Shown piece by piece: positions 1 to 8,353 of a stretch of DNA of 64,000 nucleotides. The translations under genes and the position numbers were made by a program. Origin of the DNA: SZUA-309 sp965232595 (lineage in GTDB: Bacteria; Pseudomonadota; Gammaproteobacteria; Pseudomonadales; Azotimanducaceae); the NCBI GenBank assembly GCA_965232595.1, contig OZ246983.1, positions 1,240,001 to 1,304,000 on the forward strand, read 5' to 3'. The first letter of the stretch is position 1; each line of letters starts with the position of its first letter. The notes beneath the pieces are model-generated. The model did not search any database, was not told where the DNA came from, and saw only the letters and a list, made by a program, of their open reading frames with translations.

Positions 1-466
1 GCGCTACATAGCTTTTAAGCCGCGCGGGGGTCGCGCTCTGCTCGCCGCGGCCGTGCGCAATCAGCAGGGTCCGCCAGCGCTTGGCGTCGGCCAGATGGAA
101 AAACTTGAACACCGCCTCGCGGGCTTCTTTGACGGAGAGACGGTGCAGGTCCAGCGAGCCTTCGATCGGATACTGACCATTCTTCAGGCGGGCAAACACC
201 TGATGTTGAACGCCGTCTTTTTTCCACTCCAGAACGTCCCGGGGCTCGAGCTGCGGCACTTCTCCTAGCGTCAGCGGGTTGGGGTCCACTTTCGGCGTGC
301 GCTCGATGCCGAGCGCGGCGTAGCGTCGCTCGAGCTGCGTGAGCGAGACAGCGCGGGGCATTTCCTTCTTAGCCTCGAGCTTCAGCTCTTCGCTCTGCGC
401 CTTCTTCTGCGCTTTTTCGCCGAGCGGTGCCACATCGCTCATCGCTGAGCGGAAGTCGTCGTCCAT
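1..466 (-). CDS. Smr-domain protein (SmrA-like DNA endonuclease), 3' end cut by window edge
   Basis: The gene reads leftward and leaves the window at base 1, so about 155 N-terminal and central residues are visible. A charged Lys/Glu-rich N-terminal stretch leads into an Smr domain: the motif SLDLHRLSVKEAREAV followed by LLIAHGRGE and TPARLKSYV. The LDLH and HGRG elements are the hallmark of Smr nucleases. In gammaproteobacteria this architecture is the SmrA/YdaL group, thought to nick or process nucleic acid; that role is family knowledge. The ATG at 466-464 has a GGAGAG ribosome binding site about five bases upstream. The PhyH gene ends 22 bases upstream on the same strand, so co-transcription is possible. 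The C-terminus cannot be judged. Confidence 0.8.
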   Translation of the reverse strand, partial: MDDDFRSAMSDVAPLGEKAQKKAQSEELKLEAKKEMPRAVSLTQLERRYAALGIERTPKVDPNPLTLGEVPQLEPRDVLEWKKDGVQHQVFARLKNGQYPIEGSLDLHRLSVKEAREAVFKFFHLADAKRWRTLLIAHGRGEQSATPARLKSYVA

Positions 467-488
467 GCGCTCTCCGGTAACGCGGTTG

Positions 489-1271
489 CTAGCCTCGCTG
501 GAGCGGAATGCTCGGCAGCAGCGCAGAGCGGGTCTCAGGGATCGGCCGGTTGTCGGCCGCGTGATAGGTGAAGACCAGTGACTGCTTCACCTCGTCGGTC
601 AGGTTCATGCCTGCAGCGTGAAAAAGGCGGCAATGGAAAAACAGCACGTCGCCCGGCTCCAGCGCGACGCTCTGGGCCGATTCCAGCAGCGCCTGGTTCT
701 CTGCAAGCTCCGTACGCAGAAACAGCGCCGAGTCGAGCCGACCGCGGTCGAGCTCCAGGCGGTGGCTGCCCGGGATTACTTTCAGGGCCCCGTTCTTCTC
801 GTCCTCGCTGCCGAGCGCCAGCCACACCGACACCAGCTCCGGCCGATCAAAGGACCAGTAGCGGATGTCCTGGTGCCAGAGCGTGGCGCTCGAGTAGCCG
901 GGGTGTTTGGTCATCAGGCAGTTGTGATGGCTCTGGGAGAGCAACACGTTCTGGTGGCCGAACTCGGCGTCGAAGATCGCCCGCAGCTGGTCGCCTACTT
1001 CCAGACCCGTGGACCAGTTCCGATAGACAGGGTCCCGGGCGTAGGCGTTGAGCAGGCGGCGTGGCGTATTGCCACCCTCGGCCTGCCGGCTCTCCGGCGA
1101 GCCGGGGTAACCAACGTCCGCTTCGTACTCCACCGGCCCGAGGATCGGATCCAGGTGCTCGGCGGACACGGAGAGCAGGCGCTGCCGCGTGGCCTCCGGG
1201 CAGAGGCCACGAACGACCAGGTACCCGTCCCGCTCGAAGGCACGGGTTTCTATGGCCTCCGGGCTCATCAC
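489..1271 (-). CDS. Phytanoyl-CoA dioxygenase (PhyH) family Fe(II)/2-oxoglutarate oxygenase
   Basis: A 260-residue protein of the PhyH family, which hydroxylates small substrates with Fe(II), O2 and 2-oxoglutarate. The metal triad is visible: His133 and Asp135 in LWHQD, and a distal His near residue 218 in CRLFHAAGMN. The arginine expected to hold 2-oxoglutarate is not obvious; KQSLVFTYH occupies the usual last strand. Start: a GTG at 1271 overlaps the upstream aldehyde dehydrogenase stop by four bases, and an ATG at 1268 overlaps it as TGATG; either implies translational coupling. The pairing suggests the oxygenase and dehydrogenase act on one substrate, which is not identifiable. Family assignment is firm and substrate unknown. 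Confidence 0.85.
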   Translation of the reverse strand: MMSPEAIETRAFERDGYLVVRGLCPEATRQRLLSVSAEHLDPILGPVEYEADVGYPGSPESRQAEGGNTPRRLLNAYARDPVYRNWSTGLEVGDQLRAIFDAEFGHQNVLLSQSHHNCLMTKHPGYSSATLWHQDIRYWSFDRPELVSVWLALGSEDEKNGALKVIPGSHRLELDRGRLDSALFLRTELAENQALLESAQSVALEPGDVLFFHCRLFHAAGMNLTDEVKQSLVFTYHAADNRPIPETRSALLPSIPLQRG

Positions 1272-2719
1272 TTCATCTGCGCCTTGACGGCCTTCAGCAT
1301 CTTCTCGCCGTAGGGCGGCTTGAGCCCGGCGAGCTCCGCCACGTTGATCTTCGACTGGGTGAAGACCGCTTTCGCGTGGCTGAAGGTCTTGAAGCCATCG
1401 TGGCCGTGATAGGAGCCCATGCCCGAGGGACCAACGCCGCCGAACGGCAGATCTTCCTGAGAGATGTGCATGATCACATCGTTGACGGTCACCCCGCCGG
1501 AAGTGGTGTGGTTCAGCACTTTCTTCTCCTCGGCGCCGTCCTGGCCGAAGTAGTAGAGGCCAAGCGGGCGATCCTTGGCGTTCACGTAGTTGATGGTTTC
1601 GTCCACCTGGCCGTAGCCTTTCACCGGCAGCACCGGGCCGAAGATCTCGTCCTGCATGAGCGCCAGATCGTCATCCGGATTCACCACCAGGGTCGGCGGC
1701 ATCTTGTGGTTCGGCTGCTGGCGGAAATCTTCACCCGCCGGATTAACCTCCACCACTTTGGCCCCGCGCGCCTTCGCCTCTTCCACGTAGCCGTTCAGGC
1801 GCTCGTAGTGGCGCTCGTTGATCACGGACGTGTAGTCCGGGTTGTCGAGCAGCGTCGGGAACATCTTCTCCACCGAGCGGGCGGCAGACTCCACGAAGTC
1901 ATCCACCTTCTCTTCCGGCACGAGGACGTAGTCGGGCGCCAGGCAGATCTGCCCGGCGTTCATGGTTTTGCCCATCATGATGGCGTCTGCCGTCTTCTGG
2001 ATGTCCGCCGATCGGCCAACCACCACCGGCGACTTGCCGCCAAGCTCCAGGGTCACCGGGACCAGGTTTTCAGAGGCAGCCCGCATGACGTGGCGAGCGA
2101 TCGAGGTGGCGCCGGTAAACAGAAGGTGATCGAACGGCAGGCCCGAGAAGTCGGCGCCGGTCTGCGGCCCGCCGGTCACCACGGCGATCTCCAGCTCGTC
2201 GAACGCGGTGGGGAAAATCTCGGCCATCACCTCGGAAGTGGCCGGCGTGTACTCGGACGGCTTGATCATGCAGCGGTTGCCTGCAGCCAGAATGCCGGCG
2301 AGCGGGGTGAAGGTGAGGTTCACCGGGAAGTTCCAGGGGCTGATCACGCCGACCACGCCCAGCGGCTGGTAGTCGACCCGGGCTTTCGCCCCGAGCAGGT
2401 TCAGCGGGAAGGGGCCGACCTTGCGCTTTTCCGGCTTCATCCACTTCTCGAGGCTCGCCTGGGCATGGCGCAGCGGCCCGATGCAGCTGGCGATGTCCGT
2501 GAACAGCGACTGGTGCTCGCTGCGATGGCCGAAGTCGTCGCGCATGGCGGCAATCAGCCGGTCCTGGTGGGTTTTCAGCAGGCCGATGGCCCGCTCGATC
2601 CGGTCCTTGCGCTTGGCGGCGCTGACCACGCCTTCTGCCAGGTAGTTCTGCCGCTGGCGCTCCAGCAGGGCCAGCATGTCCTCGCGGCTGGTTTCCTGAA
2701 TGAGTGTCGCTTCCGCCAT
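1268..2719 (-). CDS. Coniferyl-aldehyde-dehydrogenase-like NAD(P)-dependent aldehyde dehydrogenase
   Basis: A 483-residue member of the aldehyde dehydrogenase superfamily, oxidising an aldehyde to an acid in the cytoplasm. Visible elements are GVVGVISPWNFPVNL at about 120-134, the cofactor-loop region LLFTGATSIARH, the catalytic glutamate in LELGGKSP (Glu225), and the nucleophile in NAGQICLAPDY (Cys259). The C-terminal PFGGVGPSGMGSYHG is typical. The general pattern, with a short N-terminus and the MGSYHG end, matches the coniferyl aldehyde dehydrogenase group (CalB-like). That group often acts on long-chain or aromatic aldehydes, so the name should not be taken as the substrate. It is coupled by overlap to the PhyH gene downstream. 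Confidence 0.88.
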   Translation of the reverse strand: MAEATLIQETSREDMLALLERQRQNYLAEGVVSAAKRKDRIERAIGLLKTHQDRLIAAMRDDFGHRSEHQSLFTDIASCIGPLRHAQASLEKWMKPEKRKVGPFPLNLLGAKARVDYQPLGVVGVISPWNFPVNLTFTPLAGILAAGNRCMIKPSEYTPATSEVMAEIFPTAFDELEIAVVTGGPQTGADFSGLPFDHLLFTGATSIARHVMRAASENLVPVTLELGGKSPVVVGRSADIQKTADAIMMGKTMNAGQICLAPDYVLVPEEKVDDFVESAARSVEKMFPTLLDNPDYTSVINERHYERLNGYVEEAKARGAKVVEVNPAGEDFRQQPNHKMPPTLVVNPDDDLALMQDEIFGPVLPVKGYGQVDETINYVNAKDRPLGLYYFGQDGAEEKKVLNHTTSGGVTVNDVIMHISQEDLPFGGVGPSGMGSYHGHDGFKTFSHAKAVFTQSKINVAELAGLKPPYGEKMLKAVKAQMK

Positions 2720-2764
2720 TTTCGTTGCCTCCCGAGTTCAGTACTCGTTGTCAGTTGTCAGTAA

Positions 2765-3025
2765 TCAGGCCGCCACCGGCTCATCGAACACCGGATCGCC
2801 GTTGATGGTCACCTGCAGGCGGCCCGAGCTCGCCCAGTACCGGGCTTCGATGTAGTGGTGCTCTTCCCATTCCAGCTCGACGTTGGTCCACACGTACTGC
2901 GGTTCCCGACCGGTTTTCGGCCGATCCTTGCGCAGGCAGTCATCCACGTACAGCTCGAGCGTACCCTCGTCCGTGATCCGGAGGTAGTAGGACTTGTGGC
3001 GATGCTGGAAATCGAACTGCTGCAT
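2765..3025 (-). CDS. Small conserved-looking protein of unknown function
   Basis: An 86-residue soluble protein that I do not recognise. It has no signal peptide or membrane segment and is rich in Tyr, Trp, Glu and His (LEWEEHHYIEARYW). Alternating hydrophobic/charged strands such as YYLRITDEGTLELYVDD and GRLQVTINGDPVFDE suggest a small all-beta fold. The ATG at 3025 has a CGAAGG ribosome binding site about five bases upstream. It lies 45 bases upstream of the aldehyde dehydrogenase on the same strand, so it probably heads the 489-3025 operon, and it diverges from the amino-acid permease. No function can be assigned. Confidence 0.7.
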   Translation of the reverse strand: MQQFDFQHRHKSYYLRITDEGTLELYVDDCLRKDRPKTGREPQYVWTNVELEWEEHHYIEARYWASSGRLQVTINGDPVFDEPVAA

Positions 3026-3056
3026 GGGCCTTCGTGATGTCTCGCTGGGTTCAGTT

Positions 3057-3087
3057 ATGCTTGTATGACAACGATTTTAACAAGCAT
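3057..3087. promoter_or_regulatory. Inverted repeat with a GntR/FCD-like operator core
   Basis: The 68-base gap between the divergent gene at 3025 and the permease at 3094 holds a perfect 8-base inverted repeat, ATGCTTGT (3057-3064) and ACAAGCAT (3080-3087). The left arm overlaps a second dyad, TTGT-ATG-ACAA (3061-3071), which fits the TTGT-N3-ACAA form of operators bound by FCD-type GntR regulators. No GntR gene is in the window, so the regulator would be elsewhere. The symmetry is observed; the regulator class is inferred. Confidence 0.4.
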
Positions 3088-3093
3088 CTCCCT

Positions 3094-4464
3094 ATGAATG
3101 GTCAAAACCCCGAGCCGCAACGATTCAGTAAGGTCCTGAAGAACCGGGAGGTGATCACCCTCGCTTTCGGCGCCATGATCGGCTGGAGCTGGGTGCTGAT
3201 GACCGGGCTCTGGGTCGAGGTCGCCGGCTCCATCGGTACCCTGATTGCCTTTGCTGGTGGCGGCCTCGCCATCGCCCTGATCGGGCTCACCTACAGCGAG
3301 CTGGTCTCCGCCATGCCCCGGGCCGGTGGTGAGCACGTCTACACCCACCGGGCGCTGGGCTCCGGCTGGTCCTTCTTCTGCACCTGGGCTCTGCTGCTGG
3401 CCTATGTGAACGTCTGCCTGTTCGAAGCCGTGGCGCTGCCCACCGCCATGGAGTACCTGACCCCGGACATCCGGATCGGCACGCTCTGGACGTTCATGGG
3501 CTCGGACGTGGACATCGGCTTCGTGCTGATCGGCGCGGGGGCTTCCCTCGTCATTACGGTGGTCAACGTGTTGGGCATCAAGCCGGCCGCCTGGTTCCAG
3601 ACCATCGCTTTCGCCATGATCATGATCGCCGGCGTCGCGCTGCTGGTTGGCGCCGTCAGCTTCGGCGAGATGAGCAACGCGGAGCCCTGGATCGGCGTGC
3701 CGGCCACCGGCATCCTGACGGTGCTGATCATGGTGCCGGCGCTGCTGGTCGGCTTCGATGTGATCCCGCAATCAGCGGAAGAGATCAACCTGCCGCCGGC
3801 TCGCATCGGCCTGCTGCTGGTGGTGTCCGTGGCCCTGGCGGTGCTCTGGTACGGGCTGATCAGCTTCTCCGTCGCCCTGTCCATGCCGCGGCCCGACATC
3901 GCCGCCAGCAGCATGGCCACCGGTGATGCGGCCACCGCGCTCTGGGGGCACCCGAACGCCGGCGCGCTGCTGGTGCTCGGCGGGGTCGCCGGCATCCTCA
4001 CCAGCTGGAACGCGTTCGTGATCGGCGCCAGCCGCCTGCTGTTTGCGCTGGCTGAATCCGGCATGGTGCCGGCAGTGTTCGCTCGCCTGCATCCGAAGTA
4101 CCACACGCCTTACGTGGGCATCATTGCCATCGGCCTGCTCTCCTGCCTGGCGCCGCTGTTCGGCAGAACGGTGCTGGTGTGGCTGATCAACGCCGGCGGC
4201 TTCGCCACCATCGTCGCCTACTTCTTCGTGCCCATCGCTTTTCTCGCCCTGCGCAAGAACGAGCCGGACATGGAGCGGCCGTTCAGGGTCAGCCATCCGA
4301 GGCTGGTGGGGCTCGGGGCGGTGCTGCTGTCACTGGGACTGATCAGCGCCTACCTGCCCGGCAGCCCGTCGGCGCTGGTCTGGCCTTACGAGTGGGTGAC
4401 CATCTCAATCTGGACGGTGCTGGGTATCGCCCTATACCTCCGCTTCCGCGGCGGAGAGCAGTAG
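3094..4464 (+). CDS. APC-superfamily amino acid permease
   Basis: A 456-residue integral membrane protein with about twelve hydrophobic segments and the amino acid-polyamine-organocation signature near the N-terminus (VITLAFGAMIGWSWVLMTG). Family members import amino acids or related amines, usually coupled to protons or by exchange. SAMPRAGGEHVYTHRALG in the loop after TM2 is the usual conserved motif, and NAFVIGASRLLFALAESGMVP matches the TM8-TM9 region. I start it at the ATG at 3094 because an upstream GTG at 3034 would add an uncharacteristic leader lying over a probable operator. The ribosome binding site is weak. It converges tightly with the next gene, 11 bases apart. Substrate unknown. 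Confidence 0.88.
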   Translation: MNGQNPEPQRFSKVLKNREVITLAFGAMIGWSWVLMTGLWVEVAGSIGTLIAFAGGGLAIALIGLTYSELVSAMPRAGGEHVYTHRALGSGWSFFCTWALLLAYVNVCLFEAVALPTAMEYLTPDIRIGTLWTFMGSDVDIGFVLIGAGASLVITVVNVLGIKPAAWFQTIAFAMIMIAGVALLVGAVSFGEMSNAEPWIGVPATGILTVLIMVPALLVGFDVIPQSAEEINLPPARIGLLLVVSVALAVLWYGLISFSVALSMPRPDIAASSMATGDAATALWGHPNAGALLVLGGVAGILTSWNAFVIGASRLLFALAESGMVPAVFARLHPKYHTPYVGIIAIGLLSCLAPLFGRTVLVWLINAGGFATIVAYFFVPIAFLALRKNEPDMERPFRVSHPRLVGLGAVLLSLGLISAYLPGSPSALVWPYEWVTISIWTVLGIALYLRFRGGEQ

Positions 4465-4475
4465 GCTCCAGGCGG

Positions 4476-5072
4476 CTACTGAGCGATCCGCTTTACCCGG
4501 GTGCTGGTGCCTTTTTCCGAGCGCATGAAGTAGCCACCGAAGCGGGCGTTCTTGACGTTCACCACATCCCCTTCCCGATAAGGCAGCAGCCGGGGCTCGA
4601 CCTGCATCCAGATCTCGCCGTTGTCCAGCATGAAGACCATGCGCTGCTGCTCCCCGCGGCGGATGGCGCGGATGGTGGTGTCGATATCCACCAGCTCATC
4701 GCCGAGGAAACCGGATTTCTGCGTCTCGGCTGCAGGTTCGCTCTTCGCCGGCTCGGGCTCGGGTGCCGCAGGCTCCTGCTGTGCCACCGGCTCTTCCACG
4801 ATGACCGCAGCGCCGGCAGCGGCGGCCGCTTCCTCGGCGGCTGATGGCTCGGCTGCTGCTGGCGGTTCCGGCGCCTCAGATACTTCCGGCACTTCCGCTG
4901 CTTCCGGTGGTTCCGATGCTTCCGGCGTGCGCTCGAAGCGCCGGTCGTAGCAGGCCAGTCGCTCCGTCGCGTCGTCGATCGACGCGCAGTCCACCTCTTC
5001 CGCCACGGCAGTGCCTGGGCCAGCCAGACTAATTGCCCCGGTTAGCAGAAGACCAGTAATCGTGTGCCTCAT
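4476..5072 (-). CDS. Exported protein with Ala/Pro/Glu-rich linker, function unknown
   Basis: A 198-residue protein in three parts. Residues 1-24 form a signal peptide ending AVAEE. Next is a short segment with paired cysteines and the motif RLACYDRRF, which recurs at the N-terminus of various proteobacterial exported proteins. A strongly Ala/Pro/Glu-rich stretch of roughly 75 residues with near-repeats such as PEASEPPEAAEVPEV follows. The C-terminal 80 residues look folded: LVDIDTTIRAIRRGEQQRMVFMLDNGEIWMQ, ending in RVKRIAQ. The layout suggests a periplasmic or envelope protein with a small beta domain held off by a flexible spacer. Function unknown. A purine-rich GAGAAGG site lies upstream of the ATG at 5072. 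Confidence 0.7.
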   Translation of the reverse strand: MRHTITGLLLTGAISLAGPGTAVAEEVDCASIDDATERLACYDRRFERTPEASEPPEAAEVPEVSEAPEPPAAAEPSAAEEAAAAAGAAVIVEEPVAQQEPAAPEPEPAKSEPAAETQKSGFLGDELVDIDTTIRAIRRGEQQRMVFMLDNGEIWMQVEPRLLPYREGDVVNVKNARFGGYFMRSEKGTSTRVKRIAQ

Positions 5073-5154
5073 CAGCTCGCAGCCCCTTCTCTCAGAATGC
5101 CCAGTTTAACCAAGCGCTCGTCCAAGTCACGGGCGAGGAAAACGGCTCGGCAAG

Positions 5155-5180
5155 AAAAAACCCCGGCGATTGCCGGGGTT
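5155..5180 (-). terminator. Rho-independent terminator of the TonB receptor gene
   Basis: A 9-base perfect stem, AACCCCGGC and GCCGGGGTT around a four-base loop (5159-5180), is followed on the minus strand by six T residues (A run 5155-5160). It lies 54 bases past the receptor stop codon. The T tract makes it directional for minus-strand transcripts. Confidence 0.85.
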
Positions 5181-5233
5181 CTTTCCTCGAGTTTGGGCGC
5201 CGTGGGGCGCCCGTTGAACAGAGCGTCTAACCC

Positions 5234-8200
5234 TTACAGGCTTCCGGTGAAGCGCAGGAAGAACATGCGTCCGCGACCATCGTGCAGCGTGCCGTCGTAG
5301 GCCGTTACCACCGCGATGTTGGGCGCTTCTTCGTTGGTGAAGTTCATGATCCCTACACCGAGCGTGCTGTTCTGCAGAACGCCCAGGTCGTTGAAGGTGT
5401 AGTTGTACTGGATATCCGCCGTGGTCATGCTCTCGATCTTGGTGTCCGCCAGATCATCAGCAACGGAGTCGTTGCCGCCGAGCCGGGCAGTTGCCGCGAA
5501 GAAGCCGCGAGTACCGGCCGGAATATCCGACACCAGGTCATCCACGTACTTCACGATCAGGAACACACGGTGGTTGTTGAAGTTCCAGTTCAGCGTACCG
5601 TTGATGCGCCACTCAGGCAGAGGACGGGCCACTGGATTCTGGCTGTTGTAGTTGCCCACCCCTTCGAAGGAGGTGATCGAACCGTCCTGATTCACCACAT
5701 CGACGGTGTACTCGTCCATCCAGGCAGCCTGCAGGCCGATCCGCCACATGCCGGCGTTCGTGTCGAAGGTGTAGGAGGTGTTCAGATCCACCCCTTTGAC
5801 CTTGGCGCTGTCCGCGTTTGCGAACTCGGGCAGCACCCGAAGCAGCACCGCTTCGCTGTTCCGGATCACCTGGTCGCGAACGATGCTACCGCCGGCGGAG
5901 GTGGGGATTGCCGAAGCCTGAATCCAGCACTCACGATCGGTCGCACAGGCACCGCCGATGTTGTCGTCGCGATAGCTGTTGAGGAACGCGTTGTCGATGT
6001 TGACCAGCGTCTGCGAGGGCTCCCGCGTGATGATGTCCTCGTACTTGTAGTTGTAGTAGTCGAGGTCGAGGGCGAAACCTTCCAGGAAGCCATCCGTCGG
6101 GATCCAGGAGAAGCCGATGCCCCAGTTCTCCGCGGACTCCGGAGTCAGCTCCGGGTTACCTACGGTGATGGAGGGCTTGAACGTGGTTTCACCCGATACG
6201 TCCTGCCGGTTGCCGACCGTGGTCAGCGTGCCGAACGACTGCTGCAGGGACGGCACGCGGAACGAGGTGCCCCAGGATGCCCGCAGAGACAGGCCATCCA
6301 CCGGCCGCCACAACAGGGACAGCTTCGGATCGGTGGTGTCCTCGCCGATCTCGTCGAAGTCCTCGTAGCGGACCGCGGCGTTGATCTCGAAGGAGCTGCC
6401 GATCGGGAAGTTCATCTCGGCGAACACGGCGTTGGTGGTCAGCTGACCTTTCCAGGGCCGGGCACCGAACACGAAGTCCAGGTTGTCGGAGGTCAGTGAA
6501 GAGTCGACGAAGTTCTGACCCTTGTCGCGACGCTGCTGGTAGCCCACTGCCAGGCCTACCGGGTAGTCACCGATGTCGAACACGTCGCCCGCGAATACCC
6601 AGTCGATGACCCGCTGCTTGTACTCAACCGAGCTGTTGGCCTTACCCAGCAGCCAGGTGTAGAGCTCCGGCGGGTTGATCAGCTCCAGCGCTGCATCTCC
6701 AGCCGGCAGGTTGCCGATGTCGTACTGATCGCCGTTCCGGTCGAACTGGCTGTTGCCGAACGGGTTGAAGAAGTAGCAGTTGCCAGCGTCGAAGTCGCCA
6801 CCGGAGGACTGATAGGACGCGTTGCCGTCACCCGGGGTGCCGTTCACCACGTCGCAGTTGGGGCCGCCGTAGCCGGACAGCGCCAGCTCCATGTGCGTGG
6901 ACAGCGTGTCCTGACGCTGGGTAGTGGCCGAGTTGTGGTTGGACGCGGTGTAGGAAAGGTCCATCGTCCAGGAGCGATCACCAAGCATGAAGTCCCAGTC
7001 GAGGCCGAGCACGTAGCGCGTGTCCTGCCGGTCGACGGCTGTGAAGGTCTTCTCCGGGCGGAAGCGGCGATCGGTGTCTCTGGTGCCGCCCATCAGGCGG
7101 GTCACGTTGGAGTAAACGATCGGCTCGATGCCCCGGCGGAACGCGTCTTCCTGGCTGCCAGGGTTCAGCGCGGTCTGCGTGGCGCCCAGACTATCCAGGT
7201 AGTTCACTTCCGTCGGAATCGGCAGTGCCGGCGCGTTCGGGTTCAGGGAGTTCAGCCGGTCGAACTCGGACTCGTTGGCCGCCACCTCGAAGTAGGTGTT
7301 GACGCTTTCGGTCAGCTCGTAGTTACCCGTAACGTGGATCTTCCGCAGCTTTTCTGCCGCCTGGATGGCGAAGAAGGGACCGTAGTCGTAGATACAGAGG
7401 TTGTTGCCGAACAGCGGGCCCAGGGGACCTGCCTGCTCCAGCGCCGCTGCGTCTTCACAGTTCACGTCCGCCTGACCGAAGCTGGAGCCGTCCGCTGCTC
7501 GCGGCAGGCTGCCGCCGTCGATGTCCACATCGACTGGCTGGCCCGGACGCAGGCCGTTTGCAGCCCAGGTCGGCACCTGGCCGCTCACCGGAATCAGCCG
7601 ACCCGGCTGGCCGGTGCCTGAGATGGTGGTGGCGCCGTAACGCTCGTAGTTGTCACCAACGTGAATCTCTTCCCGATCGAGCACCGACGCTGCCACGACG
7701 ATGCCGCCCCGATCCCCTTGCGCGCCCCAGAGCACTTCAAAGTTGTGGGTGTCACCGCTGTTGGTTTCGTCGGAGGTGGTGAACTGATAAGAGAAGTCGA
7801 AGCCTTCGAAGTCGGACTTGGTGATGAAGTTCACCACGCCGGCTACCGCGTCGGAGCCGTACAGGGACGAAGCACCGTCCTTCACGACCTCGATCCGCTC
7901 AACGGCGATGTTCGGCACCAGACCGTTGATGTTGGTCGACGCGTTGCCCCGGCCGTTGTACCAGGATGCGACCTGTCGCTTGCCGTTCAGCAGTGGCAGC
8001 GTCGCGCCATGGCCCAGGTTCCGGAGGTTGATCGTGTTCCGACCCTCCGCACCCTCACCCTGGAACGTGGCTGCCCGGGTCTGGCTGCCCGACGCCCATG
8101 GCATGGCCTGAATCACTTCCGCGATGTCGGCAGCACCAAGGTCTTCGATGTCTGCTGATGTGACCACAGAAAGTGGTGATGGTGAGTCGGCGGCTTCCCG

Positions 8201-8353
8201 CTTCAGGTAGGAGCCGGTAACCACGACCTCTTCGATGAGCTCGTCGTCACTGGCTGCAGACGCAGACTGCCAGCCGAAGGCTGTTAGGAGCAGCGCGCAC
8301 AGATGAATAAGATAGGTAGCCCGCCGATCCGGCGAGCGTGGTGTTTTTTCCAC
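5234..8353 (-). CDS. TonB-dependent outer-membrane receptor
   Basis: A 1039-residue TonB-dependent transporter. A signal peptide (about 1-34, ending ASA) is followed by a TonB-box-like EEVVVTGSYLKR. The plug domain reads SVVTSADIEDLGAADIAEVIQAMPWASGSQ, NTINLRNLGHGATLPLLNGKR and VERIEVVKDGASSLYGSDAVAGVVNFITK. The long C-terminal barrel has many aromatic-ending strands and finishes MFFLRFTGSL. Such receptors import siderophores, cobalamin, sugars or other large nutrients using ExbBD-TonB energy. No TonB, extracytoplasmic sigma factor or catabolic partner is adjacent, so the ligand is open. The style resembles the large receptors of marine gammaproteobacteria. Start is a GTG at 8353 behind an AGGGG site. 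Confidence 0.92.
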   Translation of the reverse strand: MEKTPRSPDRRATYLIHLCALLLTAFGWQSASAASDDELIEEVVVTGSYLKREAADSPSPLSVVTSADIEDLGAADIAEVIQAMPWASGSQTRAATFQGEGAEGRNTINLRNLGHGATLPLLNGKRQVASWYNGRGNASTNINGLVPNIAVERIEVVKDGASSLYGSDAVAGVVNFITKSDFEGFDFSYQFTTSDETNSGDTHNFEVLWGAQGDRGGIVVAASVLDREEIHVGDNYERYGATTISGTGQPGRLIPVSGQVPTWAANGLRPGQPVDVDIDGGSLPRAADGSSFGQADVNCEDAAALEQAGPLGPLFGNNLCIYDYGPFFAIQAAEKLRKIHVTGNYELTESVNTYFEVAANESEFDRLNSLNPNAPALPIPTEVNYLDSLGATQTALNPGSQEDAFRRGIEPIVYSNVTRLMGGTRDTDRRFRPEKTFTAVDRQDTRYVLGLDWDFMLGDRSWTMDLSYTASNHNSATTQRQDTLSTHMELALSGYGGPNCDVVNGTPGDGNASYQSSGGDFDAGNCYFFNPFGNSQFDRNGDQYDIGNLPAGDAALELINPPELYTWLLGKANSSVEYKQRVIDWVFAGDVFDIGDYPVGLAVGYQQRRDKGQNFVDSSLTSDNLDFVFGARPWKGQLTTNAVFAEMNFPIGSSFEINAAVRYEDFDEIGEDTTDPKLSLLWRPVDGLSLRASWGTSFRVPSLQQSFGTLTTVGNRQDVSGETTFKPSITVGNPELTPESAENWGIGFSWIPTDGFLEGFALDLDYYNYKYEDIITREPSQTLVNIDNAFLNSYRDDNIGGACATDRECWIQASAIPTSAGGSIVRDQVIRNSEAVLLRVLPEFANADSAKVKGVDLNTSYTFDTNAGMWRIGLQAAWMDEYTVDVVNQDGSITSFEGVGNYNSQNPVARPLPEWRINGTLNWNFNNHRVFLIVKYVDDLVSDIPAGTRGFFAATARLGGNDSVADDLADTKIESMTTADIQYNYTFNDLGVLQNSTLGVGIMNFTNEEAPNIAVVTAYDGTLHDGRGRMFFLRFTGSL

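Noticed and set aside
1061..2764. Plus-strand open frame of 567 codons opposite the aldehyde dehydrogenase
   Set aside because: It mirrors a well-supported gene in a GC-rich genome, is rich in His, Arg and Leu without any domain, and lacks a start with a ribosome binding site.
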